Position numbers and translations under genes: made by a program. Positions 46,730 through 56,970 of a stretch of 64,000 nucleotides of DNA are shown in pieces. The number at the start of each line of letters is the position of its first letter. The first letter of the stretch is position 1. The notes beneath the pieces were generated by a model. That model was not told the DNA's origin and searched no databases. It saw only the letters and a program-made list of their open reading frames with translations. Source of the DNA: Neolentinus lepideus HHB14362 ss-1. Taxonomy: Eukaryota > Basidiomycota > Agaricomycetes > Gloeophyllales > Gloeophyllaceae. The stretch lies in NCBI GenBank assembly GCA_001632425.1, contig KV425568.1, positions 54,840 through 118,839 of the forward strand, given 5' to 3'.

Positions 46730-48020
46730 TGGTCCTACTAAATGTTCTTGCGTACTTATACTTATCAGGAGTCAAGAGCACCATTGTAAGGGTATAGGTG
46801 TCGGTTTACGCCTGTGTGAGTGCAGATGCATCATGCAGAGCGACTGAGTCAAAACAAAGCTGAGTTATGACAAAATATACAACGGGATTGTCGTACGTAT
46901 ATCCGCGTTGCCTCCTACTTCTGGAGCAGCTAACACTGAATCGCCAGTGGTACAGCGCTAGACTTGTGAACGAAGTCTCCTCAATTTGACCGAGTAGGCG
47001 AGCAACGGGTCTTCGTAGGGAGACTCGTTCCCTTTTAGTTTCGACCCCGTGGGAATCCTATCACTCGAAAGGGCAGTGTTGCGTGGCCCGATGAGGTAGT
47101 AGCACTTCTCGATTTGGATTTAGCAGAGGCAATCTTCCCACTTCATTGAGTATTGCTCGGTTCAAATGTTCTCGGTACGGTATTCAGTATTGGCTCAGCC
47201 GACTTTTGAACGACAAAGAAGCCTCCACTTGCTCTCCGGCCAGCTCACATTTAAACTCCTTGGCCGAGCATGACTCTGTATCAATACCATTCTCTAGACC
47301 GTTCATCCTGTAGGCGCCAACACATTTTGACAGTCGCGATGTAGACACAGCTTTCAGAATTATATCATATAGTGATTCTAGAAGTTATCAAAAAACTCCA
47401 TGCCCGGACTCTAGCAGTGCATATGCTCCCTTAGAAAGCCCGGCGCCCAGAATCCATCTACGAACTTCCAAGTTCCTTGAGTCCCGCAACCGTCGGGAGC
47501 GGTGCACCTGTTGGGAGTGTTGCTGTCGCAATTATCCAGTGTACATCTGGAGGAAGGCAAGACCACCTAGGCTCGTGACCATCCTCTCCAGTGACCTCAC
47601 TCATTCTGCCCCAATGGCGATACGACAGGGTGGTTACCATCATACACCGATCTCTTGGTATGCTGACCTGAAGTCCTCTCCATGATCCTGTAGTATAGCT
47701 TATAATTGTGCAGTAGTCACTGCAATATTTCCACCTGCCACACAATTAATGGGAAGGCCCACTGATACCATTGGACAGGGGCAAACAGAGGTCAGAAGTC
47801 ATAGATTTGCACAACAACAGAGACCCGGGTGGTAAAATCCATAAATACCTATAACCATGGGTTCTGTGCAGGTCCCTGGACTTTAATGCAAAGCACTATA
47901 GGGAATTAGAACATGGCAACATTTTCTATATAATACAGAAAACAAGCGAAATAATAAACTACAAATGAACATATACACTTGTAGTTCCAGAACTACCAAG
48001 ACTTCAAGAAATCCGGGATT
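46730..48020. other. Intergenic region
   Basis: This contains the second copy of the dispersed repeat (46968-47013). The remainder shows no supported gene. Confidence 0.5.
46968..47033. repeat. Dispersed repeat, copy 2, with flanking short inverted repeat
   Basis: GTCTCCTCAATTTGACCGAG and onward matches 21274-21318. In addition, GAACGAAGTCTCC at its left is nearly the reverse complement of GGAGACTCGTTC at its right (to about 47033). This suggests a tiny MITE-like unit. Confidence 0.55.
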
Positions 48021-49926
48021 TTACAGACCTTTCTTGCCAATCCTCACCCTACCTCGGAACGGCAAGTCGGTCAATTCCATCTCACTATCCTGCTCAGTGC
48101 CATTTGAGAATGGTAGTCCGTGCACTTTGACGGCTACTGCTGCGACGCCTTGCACACCGGCTAGTGCTCCCGATGGTCCCCAAATCACCTGCATTACAAT
48201 TGCCAAGTCAACAAACATCCACTTCCGCCGGCAGAATGAAGATAACTGCTGACCTTCGATACAAAATGGCTGAACTCCTTCTCCCGTCCAGGCAGCACCT
48301 CAAGCGGCACATCCTCGATCCTCGCCGTCACCGCAAACACCGCCCCTTCCTCCCCGGGCGCCTCCTCGTGGCTCTCCGATAGCAGCCAATCCTCCGGCTT
48401 GATATGCGCAAAGGCCCCCTCCGGTAACTCCCCATCCTCACGCACATCCGGCACCTCACCGTCATATACCAACACGTCCGGCCAGACCCGATTCACGCTG
48501 AGGCTGACGTCCATCCCCTTTGGCAACACCGCGCGTGCGAAGACCGTCCCGCTCGCAGCGATGGCATTGCCCCCGGGGCCGGAGGGCATGATCTTCATGT
48601 CTCGGATCGTGACGTCGCGCAAGATCTGAGGCTTCGGGTGCGGCGCGGGGAAGAACGTATCGACGCTCAGGTCAGAAAGGAGCAGGGAGGCGATCTGGAC
48701 GGGGTTGCTTTGGCCGGAGAGGTAGCGAGACAGGAAGGATGAGAGGACAGGGGTCACTGTCGAGGGGAGGGGGAGAACAGACCCGAAGAGGGAGAGTGTT
48801 ATGTTGGGGTGGGTGAGGTTAAATGGGTTGGTGTGGATGGAGGCTACTGGGAGGGCTATGGACTCGTTAAGAAGGGAGATGATGAAGGGCAATTCTGGAG
48901 CTGCAAAGTGGATATTGGGTGGAACGGGATTGACGAATGTTGCCAGAGCATCTAGACGAAGGCTCTCATTGGTCGATGATACGCTGAACGTCTTCAATGT
49001 CACTAGATCCTCTGCGGGCGGGAAGTCCTCGCCTGGAGAGGGTAGGCCCGGTAGCTCAGGTACTGGTGTTGTCAGAGAACAGGTGAAAATGTATGCCTCA
49101 AGAAAGACTCACTCTTTTTGCGTACATTGACACAGACGTTCGGGCGGTCTAATCGGAGGCGACTCCGCCAACCATTATCAGTGAGACCGCCTCCGTGGAC
49201 TTGCACATGATTGACAGCAGCTCGAATGTTTGCGAAGCCGTCTCGCCAGCTATGCCGCGCAAAGTCGAGCAAGGCAGAGCCGTTCCTTGTGGGTTGGATG
49301 AGGATTGGGATAGAAATGTTGGTGAGCCAGGACAAGTCGCGAGGCCGATCGACGGTAAGTGGTAACTCCACGGGCGCTGTGGTTACCGTAGCAAGTAGGA
49401 TAGGCTGGCCGTACTGTGACAGTATTTCAGCAGTCATCGAATCAACTGTGACTGTCCGTAGTCTGCGTATCCCCCACCGCCCCAAACCCTTCTTCACCTC
49501 ATCAAAGAACCCATCCTCCTCCTCATCTCTCCGCACGTCCATCAGTAAACCCGCATCCACACCTATCCGACCGTCCACTCTCACCCATATCCCCTCCTCC
49601 GCCGTAATATTCAGAACGTCCACCCGATCTGGCCCCGCAACATAGAGGCCACGGTTGATCACATCCTCTGGGGTCAGATGCTCTGCCCTTGCGCGGTACG
49701 AGTACACCAGTAACGACAAGAACAGTACGGTGCACAAGAGGAAGGAGACAACGAAGACTGCGCAGAGTTTTGACCAGAGTCGCCGGCGGCTGTGGTGTGT
49801 GTGCTCCTCATCGTTCAACACACGCAACGAAGGCCCGCCGAGTAAAGGTGCTCTTTCGTCTGGCTCGGGCGCTGTAGCGCGCTGTTTGCCTTTGTCGAGT
49901 CGCAATGAGTGGTCGTCGCCGGACAT
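48021..49926 (-). CDS. Tag1-like vacuolar/endomembrane protein with single TM
   Basis: Exons 49113-49926, 48254-49062 and 48021-48188 give 596 aa. The cytosolic N-terminus carries an acidic dileucine-like motif (DERAPLLGG). One TM follows (AVFVVSFLLCTVLFLSLLVY), then a large lumenal region with many N-glycosylation sequons (NITAE, NISIP, NGSAL, NESLR and NLTHPNITL). The lumenal part has repeated beta-rich units of the LEA/Tag1 type (for example VDVLNITAEEGIWVRVDGRI and DVSLSVNRVWPDVLVYDGEV). This is the layout of fungal proteins related to yeast Tag1, which acts at the vacuole in ending autophagy. Relatives are often mislabelled as pre-rRNA processing proteins. The family assignment is by layout, not by a search. 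Confidence 0.7.
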
Positions 49927-50405
49927 TGCGATGGTCAGCGTTGCATAGACGTGGAATTATGAGTGATAATTATGGTACAGTGTAGGTCTCGATCTTCTTC
50001 CTGTGCATCGCCTCCAAAATGAAGTGACGTACTCGGCTATCTAACTTGCGAGGCTTGTGGCGTGGGAGTTCAGCCTTGTGGCATGCCGTCTGCGTTGCTC
50101 CTTTTTCTAGTTTTCTTTGTTGTCTGACATCTTAATCATTAGTCTGACAGGTTTACGTTCACTTAGGCATAGCGCGCTGCACGTCTCAAAGGAATTTACG
50201 TGAATGAACTCTTCTTGCCTCCCCACTAGGAGTCGCCACACTGAGCCTAGATGATGGACAATATTGACGCCCGTCAGGCCCTCTGCACCTTAAGGTTGGA
50301 CCGAGCTGATCTAGAGTAACATAAATTCTCCGTGCAGATAGTTCGTGACCAACAGAGCATCTGCATACTTAGAACTCGGCCTAGCCACATATCCCCTTCG
50401 GTTCT
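49927..50405. other. Intergenic region
   Basis: This is the promoter of the Tag1-like gene and the 3' flank of the FAD oxidase gene. Nothing else is recognised. Confidence 0.5.
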
Positions 50406-51999
50406 TCACCCCTGCTTCTCGCATTTACCGTCGTGTCTCCAACCGTGTAGATCCTTGATGTCCACTCTATTCACGCGAGGCGCATCCCCTACCTTGTCCG
50501 GTCGCCATCTCCATGTCTCGCGCAGGTTCTCCGGAAGTTTTCCCTCAAGACAATCACAGACATATTTGCCGATGACTAGGAAGGTGTGTGAGGCCGCGAT
50601 CATGTCACAAATATATAATGTGATTTACCTGGAAGATTCTTGAAGGAGTGGCCGGAGCCTGCCGTAGCTATGTAGAGTGTGGACGGTGAGGAAGGGCTAA
50701 ATTTAATAGCCGAGGCTTGAACGCTGGAAACCAATTCGAAGTGAAACCACACATACTGAGGCGACACTATCCAATTGAAGTCGATCGATTCAGTGTCCCA
50801 GCACATCGCTGAATACACCAGTGGACGATCTCCAAGTTCGGGCAGACACGCCTGGGCAATCTTCCTACACCCAGCTATCCCTTCTTCAGATAGAGTATCT
50901 GTGGGGTTCAGCGAGCGGTCCCGAGGAACGGATACGAGCCGGCCATTGAGCGTGGTATAGTTTGTCTGCGTATAAGTCAGGCTCGCAATCTTGAAAATTC
51001 CGTCTTGGGTGGGAGGAAAGCAGTATCCCTTGTTCGGAGCGTGGAGCTGTGTCGTTCTGTGAGGATGATGCACGAGTGACCGAAAGTATAGATAGCTTAC
51101 GACAGGCAAAGATGAATATCTCTCTCTTTCCTCCTCGGAGAGCTGAATATGCGCAAGCTCATACGCCCCGCTAAACACCTGCCCCTCGAAGTCGAGCAGG
51201 CTTTCACTCCACGCACCAGCGGAAAGTATGATACGGTCTGCGTGGTGCTGGGTCCCGTCTTCCGCCTGAACGCCAATCACTGCGTTGGTCTGCGGATCGC
51301 GAATGAATTCCGCCATTACTCCGGACGGCCCAGATATGAATTTAACTCCATGCTGAACGCAATATTCGCCGAGAACTTCCATGGAGCGCTTAGCCTCAAC
51401 CCACCCGGCATTACCTGGAGGTAGGATGAGTCTCGCAATGCTTTGAATCGATAAATGCATAACATTATACCGTTGAATATTCCCCTCCAGCCTTTAAGGT
51501 CGCCGGTGAGGAGGCTGCATTTCGCTTTGATAGCATTCTCGTCTGTCAGGTATTCAATCTGGCTACCGTCTCCATACTGTCTCGTGTTCTCGAGACCACG
51601 CTCGAAGCGTTCCGCAGCAGCGGTGGACATATCAGAGGGATTCATATGGAGCCATCCCGTCTGATGGAAAAGCTTTGCAGAAGCAAAGGGCTCTACATCT
51701 CGCCATGCATCCAGGGATTCGTGAGCGATGCGAGTGTAAATGGGATTGAAATACTCGGTGCGTGCGATCTACGGTGTTCAAGTTAGTCAGGTCTGTTAGA
51801 ATCAGTATCAACCTGACCACTCGCGAGGCACCTTAGAGATGTCCCACCCTGCTGATGACTTGCTTGGAACTTCCCATCGGTCCATGCAGATCACATTGTT
51901 GTATCCTCGTTCGACTAGGTGGAAGGCTGTAGACAGACCAAAGGTGCCGGCACCAACGACGAGGATCCGTTCGCTTTTGTCGATCGAGGTGGCAGCCAT
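50406..51999 (-). CDS. FAD-dependent amine oxidase (sarcosine/fructosyl-amino-acid oxidase type)
   Basis: The start is 51999. The dinucleotide-binding motif RILVVGAGTFGLSTAFHL (GxGxxG) lies at residues about 10-28. DRWEVPSKSSAGWDISK follows, a typical flavin-contact segment of the monomeric sarcosine oxidase / amadoriase group. Later blocks are IARTEYFNPIYTRIAHESLD, NAGWVEAKRSMEVLGEYC, DGTQHHADRIILSAGAWSES and the C-terminal flavin loop SGHSFKNLP-VIGKYV, joined across an intron at about 50640/50582. The stop is TGA at 50406. Expected chemistry is oxidative removal of an N-substituent from a secondary amine or amino acid, yielding H2O2. It lies downstream of oxygenase C on the same strand. Confidence 0.85.
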
Positions 52000-52028
52000 A
52001 TTAAATGTCTTATGGTTGTGGTCGCACT

Positions 52029-52040
52029 GATAAGCGATAA
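52029..52040 (+). promoter_or_regulatory. Paired GATAA motifs upstream of the FAD oxidase
   Basis: GATAA occurs at 52029-52033 and 52036-52040, about 30-41 nt upstream of the oxidase ATG (51999, minus strand). Paired GATA sites are the classical binding sites of fungal nitrogen-regulatory GATA factors. The match is short and could be chance. Confidence 0.3.
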
Positions 52041-52305
52041 CCAGTGTCCAGAAACATCTCCCTTGAGAATTGATTCGATACGAGGCCCACGTGGTCGCCC
52101 TCGAATCTTCAGATCGGCGTATAAAGCTTGGTGGTGAGAAACTGTAGCATTCGATAGAAGAGCGTCAGCAGTCCACTTACTATTGGCCACTTTCGGCAAA
52201 AGGAGGGCAGAGTTTCATGATAAGTAGACATAAATCGCGTCGTATACTCAATATAATCACAGTGCCTCACTAGAATGCTCGCTTGCTGTCCATTGCCACT
52301 TGCCA

Positions 52306-53904
52306 CTAGTTATAGTGCTTCACCACTATTCCGTTCAGAGTCTGGACCTCTATAGCACTATTACCGCCTTCCTCCTTCAACTCGCTCTTGCCATATGCAC
52401 TGGTTCTCGTCTTCCTCCAAACTTCAGCGGTCGGTGCCTTATCTTCTTCAAACCTCTTCTGCACGCCGACTCGCTGCAGCACTGGGCTCTCATCGACCAG
52501 AGGCTTCAGCACGACATCGTCATCAGGCAAGCCAAAGAAGAACAAGCTGAGGCGCGGGTAGCCGTGCTGAGATGGGGGAGGCTGGACGACGCGATGAATT
52601 GTGGCCTTGTAGAACCCTCCAGAAAGAAACTCGAGAGAATCACCGATGTTGATGACCTGCAAGAGATAAATTAGCGGGAATCACTGGAACATGACACCGA
52701 GAACGTACTATAGCGTTATCCACGTGTTTGGCCCATTGCCACTTGCCTTCCGGCGAGAGAATTTGAAGTGCTGCCACTGGCTGGCTCCATAACACGGTGA
52801 CGCTGCCTATATCTGGGTAGGATGGGTTATGTATGGTCCCTGCCATGACTGAGACACTGGCGTACCAGTATGCCCCTTGAACCACACATTCTTGGTTTTT
52901 ATCTCATCTTCTTCGGGTCGCGGGTAGCTATGGACACCATGATTACGAAGCTTAGAGAGATTTCGTTCTTCTTCCATTCGCCACTCACTATTTCATGAAC
53001 CGGACTATACTGCTCATGAGCACTGACCCTGGGAGCTTAGAGACAAATGACTCACCATAACTTTCCCCTGGAGCGTTCCAGTCATGTAGCTCCACGAGCC
53101 TCTCTTCAGGTAACTCGAGGCCCCGGGCGAGCAGCCTAGCCGTCCATTAGCATGACGCGATGCATTCGAATGAGATCGCAAGGCTAATGTACCTCAGAAT
53201 AGGATGAATCACGTTGAAGTGGCAATGTCTGGCAAAAGCATCAATTTCAGGCAGAAACGGACGAATGGCCTCTGGATGCTGGCGCTTCGTGATGTCATGG
53301 TTTACTGCCCCCGCTGTTGGTGATCAAGAACATTAGCATCAGGCCTTAAGTGCACGTACTATTGTAATGTTCCACGCGATCATGTACGCCATTATCAATA
53401 TGCTACATCATTAGTAAGTCACCATCAACAACACTTGATGCAAATGCATGAGTCCTTACCCAGTACTGGGGCAGCTTGTAGCCTTGATAGGAACCAGTCG
53501 CTCTAATATCACTAATTAGATCTTTCTTCTCTTCGAGGCTGACTTGCGTGAAGGGAATGTGGGCGATATCGAACATGCGTTTAGTCTGGGATTTGAGGTT
53601 CAGATAGGAATTACAGATCCCGATTTATTGATTCGTACCTGCGCCGGCGTATATCCATGGTTGATGACATACATGAAACCTTGATTTGCCATGGCTTCCG
53701 TAGCTACTTTAGCTAGCTCAGCTCGCCCTTCTGGGGTATTGGCCTTGGCCAGATCTATGACCGGAAGTACCGCATAATCCACTTCCAATGCGAGGTCTAA
53801 ATGTAAGCCGAAACGGATCCCATATGATTGAAATACGCACAGTCCTCCGTTGCTTCAGGAGCGGGAATGTACGGTTCTACGTAGGGCAGAGTACGGCTTG
53901 GCAT
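52306..53904 (-). CDS. 2-oxoglutarate/Fe(II)-dependent oxygenase, copy C
   Basis: The start is the Met at 53904 (MPSRTLPYVEPYIPAPEA) and the stop is at 52306. Blocks are AVLPVIDLAKANTPEGRAEL, GFMYVINHGYTPAQ, FKGHT|DIGSVTVLWSQPVAAL (HTD across the intron), LSPEGKWQWAKHVDNAIV, VINIGDSLEFLSGGFYKATI then HRVVQPPPSQHG, and YPRLSLFFFGLPDDD. RLS resembles the RxS element of the isopenicillin N synthase group. The C-terminus is KHYN. Exon sites match copies A, B and D. It lies upstream of the FAD oxidase gene, with 306 bp between the two. I see no inactivating change. The substrate is unknown. Confidence 0.87.
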
Positions 53905-54958
53905 GAGCTGTAGTGTATCTCACTTGAGAGAGCGACTGGGATGTGCTCCAATGGAAACGTTGGCCACGCTTTTATAAGATAACGTTAACAGTAGAGGTTA
54001 AATTTGGGTTCGCGGTCCGTGATAGTAGCTAACCAGTCTTGTGGGTATCTTGTGGGTATACAGGGATTGAGTCGGAACTTCGCAGCACCAGTGCACAAAG
54101 CTGACATAACGATCTGGTGCTTTGAATTACTGCCGGGAGCTTGTACCGAGGTAAAGTCAATAGGAGTCTCCACCTGTAACTGGACATCGTGAACTTTGCG
54201 CAACGATCTGCTAGAGGCGTGTAACACGTACGAAGCAGGGTCCTATATTGGTAGTGTATTTTACAAATCGGAAGCTTTGGAGCCCGATGACTTGCTGAAG
54301 TCCGTGCTATCGCCGTGAAGTATAATTTAACATTATGTATACAATTCATCTTCTCCGCGATCATGGCTACGTGTTTAGTCGCGGATATAAACTCGACGAG
54401 ATGCGGGCTTCCGGCTAGCGAAGAAGATTCCATGAAGTATAGCAGGAAGGTCCAGGTCTTACCAGCAGCCAGTTGAGAGTCGCCGGTCATGCAGCAAGAC
54501 GATTCAGACGAACGACCTCGTGAATAAGAGAAATGAAGATAGCGTACCAGGGAATAGCGATAGGCACGAGAGAACTTATCATTTATGTCCGCCCGCGAGT
54601 AAATCGTGTGCAAGAGTCTCGAACATATTGGTCGGCCAGCTTCTTGAACCAAAGAGGACCTACGCTAAGCGTTTCTATGTACACGCATCACAACAGCGCA
54701 TGTGTCAGAACACGAGGACGCTGAGGACGATGTCGATAGATAGCTGCAAGAAATAAATGTGGCAAAGATCGAAACCGGAGGATCATCGGAAGAAAGATCA
54801 AAGAAAAGGTTAAACCTAAATTGGGCCTGGATCAGGCCAAATTGAGCACTTTGTGGCGCCACCGATTCAGTTCATTCAGTACATATCTTTTGAACGGAAG
54901 GATGCGCATTGTACAAAATCTATTGTTATACACCCCGCAGCCACGAAATAAATGCTGC
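53905..54958. other. Intergenic region between oxygenases C and D
   Basis: About 1.05 kb with no supported gene or repeat. It includes the promoter of C and the 3' flank of D. Confidence 0.5.
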
Positions 54959-56536
54959 TCAATTCCAGTGCTTGACGACGATTCCGTTGATGATTTCCTC
55001 CTCGGTCCCCTTCTCTTTCCCAGGTTTCAACTCTGTCCTCCCGTATGCAGTCGTCCTACCTTTCCTCCATGCCTCCATAGTCGGGGCCTCAGAGTCTTCA
55101 AAGCGTGGTTTGACGCCAGCTTCGTCGAGGATGGTGCGATTGGATACGAGACATGCCAATTTGACGTTGCTGTCGGTTTGGCAGAAGTAGTACGCCCCAA
55201 GACGAGTGTAGCCACGCTGATCCACCGGAGGCTGGACGACTCTGTGAATGGTCGCCCTGTAGTAGCCTCCAGACAGGAACTCAAGAGCGTCACCGGCGTT
55301 GATAACCTGAAGCAACTCAGAGTTACTTGGAAAAATATGACAGTACAACTTCTGCTTACCAAGGCATTTGGAATGTGTCTGATCCATTGCCACTTGCCTT
55401 CGGGAGAGAGGATCTGAAGCGCAGCCACGGGCTGGCTCCAGAGTATGGTCAGACTCCCAAAATCTAGCTCACCGTCAATTCACAGCTTCGGTTGTATTCG
55501 CCAAAACCATACCGGTATGACCCTTCAACCAGACGTTCTGGGTCTTAGTCTCCTCGTCATCCGTACGAGGATAACTTCAGACAATCGTTAGTCCATTCTT
55601 GGATGAACGAGGTAACATTAGACTAACTATTTCATGAAACGAGCTAGAATAGAGTTGGGATGATATCAGTATCATTTTATACGTCAGGTGGTGATGCTTA
55701 CCAGACGTCTCAGCCGATGCTTGGAAACTGTGTTTCTCGACCAGAGTCTCCTCAGGAAGCTCCAGTCCGAGAGCCAAAATTCTAAGAAAGAAATCAATCA
55801 ACTCCCAACGAAGTGACATTTTCGTAATGTACCTCAAGATAGGGAAGAGAATATTGAAGTGGTTGTGTTTGGCGAAAGCCTCGATCTCGGGGAGGAATGG
55901 TCTCAGGGGCTCCGGATGCTCTCGACCGAATACGTCACAGTTCGCTAGCACGGATGGTTAATAATACGTAGCTACTGCCACACCAACCAGAATCGCGCAC
56001 TAGCGTAGTGTTCGACTTGATCACGGACGCCGCCATTCAGATGCTAGAGAAAGCACTGACAGTTGATATCGGACAAGTACAGATATATTCAAGGACTCAC
56101 CCAGTATTGACGAAGCTTGTATCCTTGGTACACGCCGGAATCGCCATTTCCGAGGAAACGTTGCTTCTCTTCCGAACTTACTTGGGCAAACGGGACGTCA
56201 GCAATGTCGAATATGCGATCCGTCTTAGCATGTAATTACTGATCGAACTTTCGCCAACATATATCGCAAGCGTCCATACCTGGGTCTGGGTCCATCCATG
56301 GTTAATCGCGTAGAAGAAGCCTTGTTTACTGATTGCATCTCGGGCTTGGATAGCTAGCTCTCTACGATCTTCCAGAGTGCCCGCCTTGGCAAGATCTATC
56401 ACTGCCAGATCTGCATATTCCACTAAATACGCTCGTTAGTACATGTCCTCAACTTGGAAGAATCCGGCATACATTTCTCCTTCGTCAGGGGAGTAGGGAC
56501 CCAATGGGGAGTCGGCGAGAGAGTGAGACCTGGCAT
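54959..56536 (-). CDS. 2-oxoglutarate/Fe(II)-dependent oxygenase, copy D
   Basis: The start is the Met at 56536 (MPGLTLSPTPHWVPTPL). The first intron joins KEK to LEYADLAVIDL. Blocks are GFFYAINHGWTQTQ, DRIFDIADVPFAQVSSEEK, YQGYKLRQYW, HPEPLRPFLPEIEAFAKHN, LKGHT|DFGSLTILWSQPVA (HTD across the intron), LSPEGKWQWIRHIPNALV, VINAGDALEFLSGGYYRATI then HRVVQPPVDQRG, and YTRLGAYYF. The C-terminus is KHWN. It is the most diverged copy: a different N-terminal leader, GWTQ in place of GYTP and VDQRG in place of PSQRG. The iron ligands are all present, so it is probably active. Confidence 0.85.
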
Positions 56537-56970
56537 AATAGCAGTCGGATATGAAGATGAGAGTTACCCTTGCAGTATCTGCATTGCTCCTGTCCCTCTT
56601 TAACCGAGTCCTCGCTTCTTCCCGGACCGAGCCATGCTGACGATGTCCACCATAACATCGCAGTGGCTTCACTTCTGTGCAAATGGAGACTCACCGAGTA
56701 CTTCCCAAAGGGTCCGAAGTTTATCTCATATGTCGCAGATATTGATACTGGCCAGGGGGTGGATACCCTAGGCGTCCCATATCGGGGCTTCATTATCTGG
56801 AGGATAAGGATGAAATACCTGTATCTCGGTAGCGCTCTCCGTGGGACGTCACTTCCTCAAGATAGAAGGTACAGTAAGGCTTCGTCGGGCGGTAGCTTAA
56901 TCCAGAAGTGTGTATTAGAGTGCAGTAATCAATGCCCTACTTCTATGTCACACAGAGCCGAGCCCCGTTT

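Noticed and set aside
49211..49645. Plus-strand ORF of 144 codons
   Set aside because: It is antisense to the first exon of the Tag1-like gene, which has a TM, sequons and consistent introns.
18884..56536. Classical secondary-metabolite gene cluster
   Set aside because: No polyketide synthase, non-ribosomal peptide synthetase, terpene cyclase or prenyltransferase core is present. Housekeeping genes (GWT1, MCU, bL28m) are interspersed.
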